From positions 62,001 through 126,000 of the forward strand of contig JAEXRH010000011.1 in NCBI GenBank assembly GCA_023438065.1: a DNA stretch of 64,000 bases, in the 5' to 3' direction. The position numbers and the translations under genes are program-made. Below are positions 53,020-62,255 of the stretch, in pieces; position 1 is the first letter of the stretch, and each line of letters starts with the position of its first letter. Below the pieces are notes generated by a model that did not search any database, was not told where the DNA came from, and was given only the letters and a program-made list of their open reading frames with translations. The stretch is from Spirochaetota bacterium. GTDB taxonomy: Bacteria > Spirochaetota > Spirochaetia > Treponematales > Treponemataceae.

Positions 53020-54183
53020 TTGGAAGCGGAATGCGCCACGATATCCCGACGCCGCGAGGCTGACCGTCACGACGATGCCATAACGGAAAACCCGGCGTAT
53101 CTTTCGGAGCAGCTCATCACCTACATCGGCAACAAGCGCGCCCTTCTCCCGTTCATCGGCGAGGGAGTCGAGACCGTCAAGGCGCGCCTCGGGAAGCGTC
53201 GCGTCTCGGCCTTCGACGCCTTCTCGGGCTCGGGTGTCGTCTCGCGATATCTCAAAAGGCACTGCGACGCGCTTTACGCGAACGACCTCGAGCGCTACGC
53301 CGCGGTCATCAACCGCTGCTATCTCGCCAATCGCGGCGACTTTCCCGAGCGCGAATTCGACGACTGTTTCCGCGAGATGTCCCGGAAGCTCGAGGACGGC
53401 CCGCTTGTCGAGGGGATCGTTTCCGCCCTGTACGCCCCGAGGGACGACCGCGCGATCCAGGCGGGAGAGCGGGCGTTCTACACGGCGCGAAACGCGCGCT
53501 ACATCGACACCGCGCGCGCGCTCATCGAGGAAGCCCCCGAGAGGCTGCGCGACTTCTTCCTCGGGCCGCTTCTTTCCGAGGCGTCCATCCACGCGAATAC
53601 CGCCGGCGTGTTCAAGGGCTTCTACAAGAACCCCGCGACGGGGCTCGGGCAGTTCGGCGGAAAGAACGCGGACGCGCTCTCGCGCATCAGGGGAAACATC
53701 GAGATCAGGAAACCCGTGCTCAGCGATTTCGACTGCGACTGCGTCGCGCTCACCGGCGACGCGAACGAAGCGTGCGCGCTCCTTCCCGAGGTCGACCTCG
53801 CGTACCTCGATCCCCCGTATAACCAGCATCCTTACGGCTCGAACTACTTCATGCTCAACGTGATTTGCGAGAATCGGCGGCCCGATTCGCTCTCCCGCGT
53901 CTCGGGCATCCCCTCGGGCTGGAACCGGTCGGAGTACAACCGGCGCGAGGCCGCGCGAACGGCCCTCGCCTCGCTCGTGGAACGGGTGAACGCCAGGTTC
54001 GTTCTCGTTTCGTTCAACTCGGAGGGATTCATCCCGCGCGACGAGCTCCTCGCGATCCTCGGAAGCCACGGCCCGGTGACCGCGCTCGAGACCCCGTACA
54101 ACGCCTTCCGCGGAAGCAGGAACCTGCGAGGCAGAAGCCTTCGCGTCCGCGAGTACCTTTTCGTCCTGGAGAAAACGCGATGA
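53020..54183 (+). CDS. D12-class DNA adenine-N6 methyltransferase
   Basis: A 387-residue DNA methyltransferase of the Dam/DpnM (D12) class, which methylates adenine using SAM. Motif X is YIGNKRALLPFI near residue 35, motif I is FDAFSGSGVVSRYL, and the catalytic motif IV is DPPY at about 264-267. A helical specificity insert of about 150 residues lies between. The start is TTG 53020, 8 bases after GGAGG; TAGAAT (52990-52995) may be the -10. No restriction endonuclease gene is adjacent, so this looks like an orphan methyltransferase. The recognition site cannot be read from sequence. Its stop overlaps the next start as ATGA. Confidence 0.88.
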   Translation: MEAECATISRRREADRHDDAITENPAYLSEQLITYIGNKRALLPFIGEGVETVKARLGKRRVSAFDAFSGSGVVSRYLKRHCDALYANDLERYAAVINRCYLANRGDFPEREFDDCFREMSRKLEDGPLVEGIVSALYAPRDDRAIQAGERAFYTARNARYIDTARALIEEAPERLRDFFLGPLLSEASIHANTAGVFKGFYKNPATGLGQFGGKNADALSRIRGNIEIRKPVLSDFDCDCVALTGDANEACALLPEVDLAYLDPPYNQHPYGSNYFMLNVICENRRPDSLSRVSGIPSGWNRSEYNRREAARTALASLVERVNARFVLVSFNSEGFIPRDELLAILGSHGPVTALETPYNAFRGSRNLRGRSLRVREYLFVLEKTR

Positions 54184-55052
54184 CCGACGCGGAGGGGCTC
54201 ATCGCGTACCTCGAGGACGGAGAGTCGGCCCGCGCCGCGATCGCGTCGATCGTCGACAACCTCGCCTTCTACCAAAACCTCGACGCCTCGGAGCGGATCG
54301 ACGCCTTCGCGGGCTCGATCTACAACTGGTTCATCCGCGAATGCGTCGGAAGGAATCAGTACCTGGTGTTCCCGGAATCGTCCTACAAGCGGATCTTCGC
54401 GCTCTATCGGGATCTGATCATCAAGCTCCGGGGAATCTCGCGCGAAGGCAACCGGGTCGACGCCGAAAAGGCCGTCGAAGGGATCGTGCTCGCGCACCGG
54501 GCGAACCTCGTCTCTGTCATCAGGGGAATCGCGCGCGAGGAAACGGGGGACCGCGCCGTGTTTCCCTGCGCGGAATACACGGCCGGGTTTCAGCTTGAAA
54601 TCCTGGGGCTCGGCGACGGGCCGATCCGGGGACCGTTCCTCGACATCGGCTGCGGCGAGAAAGCCTCGCTCGTCCGCGAGGTTCGCGCGCGCGGGGTCGA
54701 GGCCGTCGGCATCGATCAATACATGGACGCCGGCGCGGACTCGGTCGCGATCCGCGCGAACTGGCTCGAGTTTTCCTTCATCCCCGATTACTGGGGAACC
54801 GTCGTCTCCCACATGGCCTTCTCGAACCATTTCGTCCGCGCGGCTCGCGGCGATCCCGAGCTCGCCGCGCTCTATCACGCCGTCTATCGCGAGATTCTCG
54901 AATCCCTCCGCCCGGGAGGGACCTTCCGATACGCGCCCGCCCTCCCGAGGGCCGAGGCGTTCATTGACCGTTCCCGTTTCTCGCTCGAGCGGCGCGCCAA
55001 CGAGGAATGCGACCGCGCGCTCGACACGGTAATCGTCACGCGTTTGCGGTAA
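54180..55052 (+). CDS. Class I SAM-dependent methyltransferase-like protein
   Basis: A 290-residue protein. The C-terminal half is a SAM-binding Rossmann fold: FLDIGCGEKASLVREV (motif I), AVGIDQYMDAGADS (acidic loop) and a later HAVYREILESLRPGGTFRYA. The N-terminal 150 residues form a helical domain (IYNWFIRECVGRNQYLVFPE) that I do not recognise. Translation is coupled to the DNA methyltransferase by an ATGA overlap, suggesting related work. The substrate is unknown; it may be a methyltransferase fold used for another purpose. Confidence 0.75.
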   Translation: MTDAEGLIAYLEDGESARAAIASIVDNLAFYQNLDASERIDAFAGSIYNWFIRECVGRNQYLVFPESSYKRIFALYRDLIIKLRGISREGNRVDAEKAVEGIVLAHRANLVSVIRGIAREETGDRAVFPCAEYTAGFQLEILGLGDGPIRGPFLDIGCGEKASLVREVRARGVEAVGIDQYMDAGADSVAIRANWLEFSFIPDYWGTVVSHMAFSNHFVRAARGDPELAALYHAVYREILESLRPGGTFRYAPALPRAEAFIDRSRFSLERRANEECDRALDTVIVTRLR

Positions 55053-55138
55053 TCGCGCGAGGCGCGGCGGGACGCCGCGCGAAAGAGGGAAAACCCGCCG
55101 GGCCGCGAACCGGCGGCGACGGGCCATCCCTCAACGGC

Positions 55139-56113
55139 CTAGACCGCGCCCCAACGGCGCTCGAGGCTCCATGAAACCGGGGTGAACCAGCGCGTCCAGA
55201 ACCCGCAGGCCTCGGGATTCATCGTCTCGCAATCGACCGACGTCACCGTCTTGCCGCGCGCGGTTGCCTCGCGGACGATCGAGCCGAGGAGCGCTCGCGC
55301 GATTCCCCGACCCCTGCTCGCGGGCTCGACGAAAAGGCCGTCGATCGCGAACGTGGAGGGACCGTGAACCGTATAGCTCACGTCGAACTGCGGATCCTCC
55401 GCCTTCATGAAACCGACGATCCGGTCTCCCTCGAGCGCGACGAACGCGCGCGCCTCTTCCTTCGCGAGCCATTCCCGCCATTCGCCCGCGTCGCTTCCGT
55501 GCGCGCCCGGCATGAGCGGAGGCGCCGCGCGAACGTGTCCGGCGAGCAGGGCGTCGAGCGCGGCGAGCCGCTCGGCGTCGCGACCTTCCGCGCGCCGGAC
55601 GATCACGGGCGCTTCCCCGCGGTCGACCGGGCGCGATTCAAGGTCGCGCGAGAGGTCGGCGGTCGCCCTCGCGAGATCGAGCACGATGGCCCCGTATCCC
55701 GAGAGGAAGAACGCCTCGCGAACCTCGCGCCGCGCGTCGAGAATCCCCGCCGCGTGAATCGTCAGCCCCTCGCCGTCCGCGTGCGAAAGAACGGCCCTGA
55801 TCAGCTCCCGCGCGGCGGGACCTGCGTCGATTCCGTCGGAAAAGCCCATGCACCAATCGGGCGAAAGCGATCCCGGCCCCTCGTTCCGGAAATTCTCGAG
55901 AGTGAATCCCCCGAGAAACGCGCGTATCGTTGCGCCCTCGCGCAGGGCGAACACGGCGCCCTCGCGGATCATCCAGCCGATACGAGCCTCGTAATCGCCA
56001 CGCGTTCGCGGCGGAAGCCAGGGATTGGGCGCGAAAAGCCGGGCGTGCTCCGCATGCGCGAGCGTCGCGGCGGCCATGATATCCTCGTCTTTAGAAATTC
56101 TTTCAATGATCAC
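55139..56113 (-). CDS. Tandem GNAT acetyltransferase
   Basis: A 324-residue protein with two GNAT folds. The N-terminal half (about 1-150) is degenerate. The C-terminal half has the acetyl-CoA loop in FAIDGLFVEPASRGRGIARA (RGRGIA) and TSVDCETMNPEACGFW, typical of an active Gcn5-like N-acetyltransferase. The start is GTG 56113, six bases after AAGGAG. The acetyl acceptor is unknown. It is convergent with the methyltransferase pair. Confidence 0.88.
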   Translation of the reverse strand: MIIERISKDEDIMAAATLAHAEHARLFAPNPWLPPRTRGDYEARIGWMIREGAVFALREGATIRAFLGGFTLENFRNEGPGSLSPDWCMGFSDGIDAGPAARELIRAVLSHADGEGLTIHAAGILDARREVREAFFLSGYGAIVLDLARATADLSRDLESRPVDRGEAPVIVRRAEGRDAERLAALDALLAGHVRAAPPLMPGAHGSDAGEWREWLAKEEARAFVALEGDRIVGFMKAEDPQFDVSYTVHGPSTFAIDGLFVEPASRGRGIARALLGSIVREATARGKTVTSVDCETMNPEACGFWTRWFTPVSWSLERRWGAV

Positions 56114-56577
56114 GGTAGTCTCCTTGATATGATCGTGGATAACCGTTTCCGTCCCCGTCTTGCCGGATACAACTATTCCGGCGACTTGAGGACCCTCGAG
56201 TTACTGTACTGTCGGTGGATGTGGCACGCTCCGGGACGTCAACCCGGGAACGGTTCAGGCGGGATGGGAGTCTGACCGGAGCGTGTATACGGTTTCAAAT
56301 GCTTTATTCATGTCTACCTCCGGGATACGATGCAATACGGGATTCTATCATCGCTCGCGAAAATGCGCAAGGAATATCTTCGGTCATTGTTTCTCCAATA
56401 TGTCTAACCGAAAAATCTCCAATACCATTTTCACGATAAATACCGTCATGGTATAATCGGGACAATAAGACAAAAGTTCCGGGGAAGAACCCCGTCGCCA
56501 AATTGATAACGACTCTCAAATACGCTAAACTTTGATCCAGGATAATAACTTACGGCTTATTGTTACGGAGGGATACC
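56114..56577. other. Long intergenic region with two hairpins and a promoter
   Basis: This 464-base gap holds no convincing gene. Reading the minus strand toward the GNAT gene, two stem-loops occur: CCGGAGCGTG/CACGCTCCGG (56276-56285 with 56225-56234, 41-base loop) and GCCGGA/TCCGGC (56162-56182). They could fold as the GNAT leader. The right part is unusually AT-rich and carries the plus-strand promoter of the TPR lipoprotein gene. No riboswitch class known to me fits. Confidence 0.45.
56430..56457 (+). promoter_or_regulatory. Promoter of the TPR lipoprotein-cyclase operon
   Basis: TTCACG (56430-56435), a 16-base spacer and a perfect TATAAT (56452-56457). The leader would be about 114 bases and contains a small hairpin, CGGGG-AAGAA-CCCCG (56480-56494). 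Confidence 0.6.
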
Positions 56578-57849
56578 ATGAAAAACCGAATCGCGTACGC
56601 TTCACTTACGCTCATGATATGCATCGTCATTCTCGCGTCATGCGCGACGTCCGGCCCCGACGCGTTCCTCGCGAAAAACGTTCCCGCGAAAGAACGCGCC
56701 GCCCTTCTCTACAGCCAGGGCGTCGCCCGCTACAACGACACGCTTGTCGCGCAAAACGATCTCGCGCAAATCCCGACGGTCAGGGCGTTCTTCGAAAACG
56801 CCCTCCTCCTTGACCCGTTGAACGGGGACGCCCAGTCGTATGTCGAGAAGGTCGACGCGTTCAAGGCGGAGAGCTTCGCGAAGAACCTGAAAAAGGCCCA
56901 GCGGCTCCAGGCCAAGGGAAAGAGAACCGAGGCCGAGGACTATGAGCTCGCGCTCGCGGTCGCGCGGGCCGCGACGATCAATCCGTCCGACAACGCGCTT
57001 CTCAAGGTCAAGTACGCGAGCGCGACCGCGCGAAAGGCCGTCGTCCAAAAGAGGGTCGCGAAACTCTCCACCATCGAATCGAAGATCCTCGCCGAAAAGA
57101 AATCCCTCACCCTCGGGAAGCTCGTCCCCCAGGCCTCGCGCATGATCGGCGAGATCGAGATGCTTGACCCGGGCAATTCCGCGGCGTCGAGCAGCCGGAA
57201 GAACATCGACGGTTACGTCATGGGACTCGCGAAGAAGGATATCGACCTCGCGAAGGCGAAGCTCGAGGAGCGAAAGTACGGCGAGGCAGAGGCCGCGATC
57301 CTTCGCGCGGAGAAGATCGCCGCGAACGTGAACCTCGATACCTCGAACGAGATCCAGACCGTCAAATACCAGCTCTATCTCCGTTGGGGAACGACCCTTT
57401 ACGGCATGCAGAAACTCGGCTCGGCCGAGGAAAAGGCAAACATCGCGATGGCGATCAACCGCACCCCTGAGGCGACCAGCCTCAAGTCGAAAATCGCGAA
57501 GGCCGCGACGGTGCGCGACTACGACGCCGAGATCGACGACATCGCGGCCGGAATCGACGGCAACATCTCGCGCGGGGAGCTCGTCACCGCATGGAACGCG
57601 ATCGCGGACATGTCGGCGAAAATGACGAAGCAGTCCAGCAAGGACGTGCTCGCCTCGAAGAAAGCCGCGGTCCTCGAGAGGGTAAAGGCGCTCTACGGCG
57701 ACGGTATCGCGTCGTACAACGAAGAGGACTACGACGACGCCAAGAGCAAGTTCCGCACCGTCCTGAGAATCGACCCGAACTACGAGCAGGCGCAAGCCTA
57801 CCTCGAGCGAACGAACAACAAGATCCGGGCCCTCGCGGGCGACGAGTGA
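56578..57849 (+). CDS. TPR-like helical lipoprotein
   Basis: A 423-residue lipoprotein (signal ending VILASC, lipid cysteine Cys22). The mature part is helical with TPR-like pairs, clearest at the N-terminus (ALLYSQGVARYNDT) and the C-terminus (GDGIASYNEEDYDDAKSKFR, then VLRIDPNYEQAQAYLE). Lysine-rich coiled segments fill the middle. The start ATG follows GGAGGG. It is 11 bases upstream of the HAMP-cyclase gene and probably co-translated, so it may be a periplasmic partner of that sensor. Confidence 0.88.
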   Translation: MKNRIAYASLTLMICIVILASCATSGPDAFLAKNVPAKERAALLYSQGVARYNDTLVAQNDLAQIPTVRAFFENALLLDPLNGDAQSYVEKVDAFKAESFAKNLKKAQRLQAKGKRTEAEDYELALAVARAATINPSDNALLKVKYASATARKAVVQKRVAKLSTIESKILAEKKSLTLGKLVPQASRMIGEIEMLDPGNSAASSSRKNIDGYVMGLAKKDIDLAKAKLEERKYGEAEAAILRAEKIAANVNLDTSNEIQTVKYQLYLRWGTTLYGMQKLGSAEEKANIAMAINRTPEATSLKSKIAKAATVRDYDAEIDDIAAGIDGNISRGELVTAWNAIADMSAKMTKQSSKDVLASKKAAVLERVKALYGDGIASYNEEDYDDAKSKFRTVLRIDPNYEQAQAYLERTNNKIRALAGDE

Positions 57850-57860
57850 GGTATCGCTCA

Positions 57861-60137
57861 ATGAACGACCGATTCAGGCCATTCAGGACCATCGACGCGC
57901 TCTGCGGGCTTTTCTTCGTGGCGTGGTTCTTCCTCCCCCTCTCCGTGGGAGCGGTCGGAACGCGCGCCGCGGCGGCGATCCCGCAGATATTCTTTCCGTT
58001 CACCTTTCCGCTCGAGTATCTGAAAGCGACGGGCCTTTCCGCGCAGGGAGCCCTCCTGTTCCTCGCGTACCTCGTCCCGGCGATCGGTATCTATAAACTG
58101 GTCGCCTTCGCTATCCCCGACAAGATGGGGGAATTCGCGGTTCCGGAAGGAGTCGTCTCGACCGCGACCCGCATCGTCGGCACGACGGTCATGACGTACG
58201 CCTTCATCGTACCGATGCTCCGGTTCGCCGATTCGCCCTCCTGGTTCGCGGCGCTTCCCCCCGTCGCCGTCGCCATGGCGGTTCTTTCCTTCGCCGGCAA
58301 CATAGCCTCGGTCGTCGTCTTTCTCAAGCTCCTCAATCTTTCGAACCCGGTCTATCGCGAGTATCGCGAGTTCAAGAAAACGAACCCGATCATGACTGCC
58401 GCGGACGCCAAGGCGGGCAAGGGACGCCCCTCGGCCCTCGACATTCTCATGCGTATCCGGACGAAGCTTTTCATCGCGTTCATCGGAATCATTTCCATCA
58501 TACTCCTCGTCCTCAGCGTCGTGCTCCTCGGAAGCTACCGCACGACCATCCTCAAGGCGGTCGGCGACGCGGCGAAAAGCCAGGTCGAGCAGACTTCGGC
58601 GATCTACCGCGTCAACCTCGGCGACAGCATCGCGATGTTCGAGTTCCTCACGAGGCAATACGAGCTCAACACGAAGGCTGAGTTCTCCTACGACGACCTG
58701 ACGATCTACACGAACCTCAAGGGAGAAACCTATCTCGATGACCTCGACGCCACGGCGACCGACTTCAAGGCCGAGTTCTCCACGTCGAGCATGGGCACGC
58801 AATACCCGGCGATCGAGGCCCTCCCCTCGGCGCGGGCAATAAGCTACGCGAGGTCCATCACGGGCGATACGAAGGTAGTTTCCACGCACGACGAGGGAAA
58901 GAAACTCTTCGTGTACGCGAGCCCGATCATCAAGATGAATACCGTCACGAAGGGCACCGAGAAGATCAAGCGAGAGCGGCTCCTCGGGTACTCCGTGATG
59001 ACCTTTCGCGAGGACGTCGTCATGCGGCCGTATTTCCTCACGAGGGTTTCGGTCATCGTCTTCACCGCATTCTTCCTCTACCTCGCGATCATCCTCACTT
59101 ACCTCGTGGGAAACTACATCGTCAACCCGCTCCTCTTCCTCCGAATGAACGTGCGGAAGATTTCAGATATCCTTTCCACGATGATCCGCGGACAGTCGAG
59201 GATATCGTCCACCGCGCTCGTCTATAACGACTGCGTCCACAGCCACGACGAGATCAAGTCGCTTTCGTCCGAGATAAACGACATGGTCACGGTCATCCGC
59301 GGAATCGTCCCCTACATCTCCGCGTCGACCCTCAAGCAGGCGGAAACGGGAACCGCGTCGACCGCGCGCAAGGAGCTCACCTTCCTCTTCACCGACATAC
59401 GCGGTTTCACGACCCTCTGCGAGGGCATGGACCCGGAAGAGGTCGTGACGATCCTCAACCATTACCTCGACCTCGAGACCGAGATCATCCTCAACAACAA
59501 CGGCGACGTCGACAAATTCGTCGGGGACGAGATGATGGCCTTCTTCGAGGGACCGAGGAAGGAAGAGAACGCGTGCCGCGCGGCGATGCAGATCAGGGCC
59601 GCGATGATGAAGGAACGCGAGGAGCGCGACAAGAAAGGGCTCCCCGTCGTCTCGATCGGAATCGGCATCAACACCGGCAACGTCGTTTTCGGCTCGGTCG
59701 GCGCGCGGGACCGCATGGACTTTACCTCAATCGGCGACACGGTCAATCTCGCGGCGCGCCTCGAGGGCGCGAACAAGGCCTACGGCTCCAAGTCGATCAT
59801 CACCGAGGCCGTGTACGAGCGCGTGAATGAACAGTTCCTCTGCCGCGAGCTTGACTTCATCGCGGTCAAGGGCAAGAACGAGCCGGTGAGAATCTACGAG
59901 ATACTCCAGGAAATCCCGACCGCCCACCCGAAGCTCCTCGAGATAAAGAACAATTTCGAAAAGGGCCTCACGGCGTACCGCGCGAAGAAATGGGACAAGG
60001 CGGCGATCGCGTTCAAGCGGAACGTCGATCTCTTCAATGACCATCCCTCCGAGATCTTCCTCGACCGCGTCGAGCATTTCACCAAGAACGCGCCGCCCGA
60101 GGATTGGGACGGCGTATTCAGGATGACGGTGAAATAG
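57861..60137 (+). CDS. Class III adenylate cyclase with membrane sensor and HAMP
   Basis: A 758-residue protein. The N-terminal 180 residues carry about four membrane segments (FFVAWFFLPLSVGAVG and others), followed by TM5 (LFIAFIGIISIILLVLSVVL), a Cache-like periplasmic region of about 180 residues, TM6 (VIVFTAFFLYLAIILTYLVG), and a HAMP-like linker. The cyclase domain begins near residue 500: metal aspartates in FTDIRGFTTL and KFVGDEMMAFF, and MDFTSIGDTVNLAARLEG with the substrate and transition-state residues. A C-terminal helical extension (residues 690-758) resembles a TPR unit. The likely product is cAMP. The start ATG at 57861 follows GAGTGAGG by 9 bases; the longer upstream frame lies over the TPR gene. 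Confidence 0.92.
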   Translation: MNDRFRPFRTIDALCGLFFVAWFFLPLSVGAVGTRAAAAIPQIFFPFTFPLEYLKATGLSAQGALLFLAYLVPAIGIYKLVAFAIPDKMGEFAVPEGVVSTATRIVGTTVMTYAFIVPMLRFADSPSWFAALPPVAVAMAVLSFAGNIASVVVFLKLLNLSNPVYREYREFKKTNPIMTAADAKAGKGRPSALDILMRIRTKLFIAFIGIISIILLVLSVVLLGSYRTTILKAVGDAAKSQVEQTSAIYRVNLGDSIAMFEFLTRQYELNTKAEFSYDDLTIYTNLKGETYLDDLDATATDFKAEFSTSSMGTQYPAIEALPSARAISYARSITGDTKVVSTHDEGKKLFVYASPIIKMNTVTKGTEKIKRERLLGYSVMTFREDVVMRPYFLTRVSVIVFTAFFLYLAIILTYLVGNYIVNPLLFLRMNVRKISDILSTMIRGQSRISSTALVYNDCVHSHDEIKSLSSEINDMVTVIRGIVPYISASTLKQAETGTASTARKELTFLFTDIRGFTTLCEGMDPEEVVTILNHYLDLETEIILNNNGDVDKFVGDEMMAFFEGPRKEENACRAAMQIRAAMMKEREERDKKGLPVVSIGIGINTGNVVFGSVGARDRMDFTSIGDTVNLAARLEGANKAYGSKSIITEAVYERVNEQFLCRELDFIAVKGKNEPVRIYEILQEIPTAHPKLLEIKNNFEKGLTAYRAKKWDKAAIAFKRNVDLFNDHPSEIFLDRVEHFTKNAPPEDWDGVFRMTVK

Positions 60138-60172
60138 CGAAACCCGCCCCACGATACTACGAGATACAGAAA

Positions 60173-60204
60173 ACGGCCCGCGTCGTGCGGGCCGTCTTTT
60201 TTTT
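60173..60204 (+). terminator. Intrinsic terminator of the TPR-cyclase operon
   Basis: ACGGCCCGC (60173-60181) and GCGGGCCGT (60187-60195) form a perfect 9-base stem with a 5-base loop, then C and eight T residues. It lies between convergent operons. Confidence 0.92.
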
Positions 60205-60213
60205 AGGGGCGGG

Positions 60214-61182
60214 TCACCGTTCCTCGCGGAAGTACGGCGTCCCGAGGCCTTTCGGACTCTGGTACTCCTTCTTTTTCCGGTAGGTTATCGCGAGAAGCAC
60301 GACGATCGTCGCGACATAGGGGATCATGTCGAGAAGCTGCGGCGAGAAAACCACGTCGTGGCCGAGGACGCGGAGATCGACGCTCTGGAACTTGAAGCCG
60401 ATACCCTTGAGCGCCCCGAAGGCGTACGCGGCGAAGATCGCCTTGAGGGGGTTCCACGTGCTGAAGATGATGAGCGCGACCGCGATCCACCCCGCGCCCG
60501 CGGTAATGTTTTCCTGCCAGCGCGGCACGAACACGAGCGAGAGGTACGCCCCGCCGACGCCGCAAAGAAACCCGCCCGCGGTCACGTGGGCGTACTTGTA
60601 GGCGTTCACGTTGATTCCCGAGGCGTCGGCGGCGCCGGGATTCTCGCCGATCGCGCGCACGTTAAGCCCGGCCTGGGTATGACTGAAATACACGTACATG
60701 ACGATCGCCACGACCAGTCCGAGATGCACGTAGAGGCTCTGTTCGAAGAGCATCGTCCCGAGCACGGGAATGTCGCTCAGTACGGGAACCGTAACCGGGG
60801 CGAAGGCCTGCGATATCTCGGGGGGAAGGGATTTTCCGGACAGGCCCTTCCCGAGAAAGCCCGAGACGCCCGTTCCGAAGATCGTGAGCACGAGCCCGGT
60901 GACGACCTGGTTTCCCCTGAGGGTGACGGTAATCACCGCGTAGATAAGGGCGCCCGCCGCGCCCGCGAGCCCCGCGGCGAGGATCGCGATCGCGGGATTC
61001 GCCGTGGCAAGGGCCGCCGAGAACCCGACCGATGCGCCGAGAAGCATCATGCCCTCGATGCCGAGATTCATGTTTCCGACCTTCTCGCAGAGGATCCCGC
61101 CGAGAGTCGCGAGGAGGATGTGCGTGCCCATCTGCACGGACGTCTGAAGGAATAGCGAGAGCGCGTCGACGAACGAGATCAT
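60214..61182 (-). CDS. ABC transporter permease, BmpA/Rfu class (second permease)
   Basis: A 322-residue inner-membrane permease of the BPD_transp_2 family with about eight or nine membrane segments. Segment patterns such as GNMNLGIEGMMLLGASVGFS, GTGVSGFLGKGLSGKSLPP, and the coupling-helix region GENPGAADASGINVNAYKYA are typical of the second permease in nucleoside, simple-sugar or riboflavin (RfuD) uptake systems with BmpA-type receptors. Its start overlaps the stop of the first permease as ATGA. It is the last gene of the operon and ends near the terminator shared with the cyclase operon. Confidence 0.9.
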   Translation of the reverse strand: MISFVDALSLFLQTSVQMGTHILLATLGGILCEKVGNMNLGIEGMMLLGASVGFSAALATANPAIAILAAGLAGAAGALIYAVITVTLRGNQVVTGLVLTIFGTGVSGFLGKGLSGKSLPPEISQAFAPVTVPVLSDIPVLGTMLFEQSLYVHLGLVVAIVMYVYFSHTQAGLNVRAIGENPGAADASGINVNAYKYAHVTAGGFLCGVGGAYLSLVFVPRWQENITAGAGWIAVALIIFSTWNPLKAIFAAYAFGALKGIGFKFQSVDLRVLGHDVVFSPQLLDMIPYVATIVVLLAITYRKKKEYQSPKGLGTPYFREER

Positions 61183-62255
61183 TTGCTGCCTCCCCTGGGT
61201 TTACGCGAGCGCGCAACGGGCACGAACCGGTAGCGCACGAAGAACTCGCTTCCGAGCACGAAGAAGATGATTACGCCCTGCAGGATGTCGGCGACCGTGG
61301 CCGGCATGCCGAGCGAGGTCTGGAGGAACGCGCCGCCCTGAAGGAGAATCGCGAAGAGGAACGACACGGCGAGAATCATGGACGGGCTCAGGCGCGCGAG
61401 CCAGGTAGTGATGACCGCGGTGAAGCCCAATCCGCCGGAGAGTTGATCCGAAAGCGAATGCTCGATCGCCGAGGCCTGCACCATTCCGGCGATCCCGCAA
61501 AGCCCTCCGCTCAGGAGAATCGCGACGAAGGTTACCCGCGCGACGTTCATCCCGGCGTACCGCGCGGTCGCCTCGCTCTCGCCGAGCACGTCGATCTCGT
61601 AGCCGAGCTTCGACTTCTTCAGCACGAAGTGCATCACGACGGCAAGCCCTACCGCGATGAGCCAGCCCGAATGTATGCCGAGGAACTTCGGGAGAATCGC
61701 GCCGTCGACGAAGGTCGCTATCTTCGGGAAGCCGTTCGCGCCGGGATCCTTCCAGGGCCCGTACTGCAGGAACGAGATCCACTTGAGCGCGATGTAGTTG
61801 AGCATGAGCGTGACGAGGGTTTCGCTCGTCTGAAAGCGCGTCTTGAGGAAGGCGGGCACGAGGGCGTACGCGCCGCCCAGCGCGAACGCGGTCATCAGCA
61901 TGAACGGGATGAGAACGTACGCGGGCAGGCCGGGGAATGCGAACGCGACGAGCGACGCGCCGAACGCGCCGAGATAGAACTGACCCTCGCCGCCGATATT
62001 CCAGAATTTCATCCTGAACGCGACGGTCGTCCCGAGCGAGAGGAGAACGAGCGGGATGGCCTTATTGACGGTCTCATGGAATCGATAGGCGCTCTTGAGC
62101 GAACCCGCGAGCATCTTCGCGTACACGTCGAACGGGTTTAACCCGATCAACGCCATGATCACCGCTGACGCGGCGAGCGCGCAGGCGACCGCGCCGACCC
62201 TCAAAAGATTCTCGCGGAACGGCGAGGGTTCCGCGCGGGAGACGATTCGTATCAT
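61179..62255 (-). CDS. ABC transporter permease, BmpA/Rfu class (first permease)
   Basis: A 358-residue inner-membrane permease with a short cytoplasmic N-terminus and about nine membrane segments. Motifs include NKAIPLVLLSLGTTVAFRMK, FWNIGGEGQFYLGAFGAS, and VLGESEATARYAGMNVARVT (coupling loop), matching the first permease (RfuC/NupP type). The start ATG at 62255 follows GGAGG by 7 bases and overlaps the ATPase stop as ATGA; the longer upstream frame is a shadow of the ATPase gene. Confidence 0.9.
   Translation of the reverse strand: MIRIVSRAEPSPFRENLLRVGAVACALAASAVIMALIGLNPFDVYAKMLAGSLKSAYRFHETVNKAIPLVLLSLGTTVAFRMKFWNIGGEGQFYLGAFGASLVAFAFPGLPAYVLIPFMLMTAFALGGAYALVPAFLKTRFQTSETLVTLMLNYIALKWISFLQYGPWKDPGANGFPKIATFVDGAILPKFLGIHSGWLIAVGLAVVMHFVLKKSKLGYEIDVLGESEATARYAGMNVARVTFVAILLSGGLCGIAGMVQASAIEHSLSDQLSGGLGFTAVITTWLARLSPSMILAVSFLFAILLQGGAFLQTSLGMPATVADILQGVIIFFVLGSEFFVRYRFVPVARSRKPRGGSK

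Noticed and set aside
56225..56285. tRNA-like fold
   Set aside because: No TTCRA loop, no cloverleaf arms and no CCA-type acceptor stem could be drawn.
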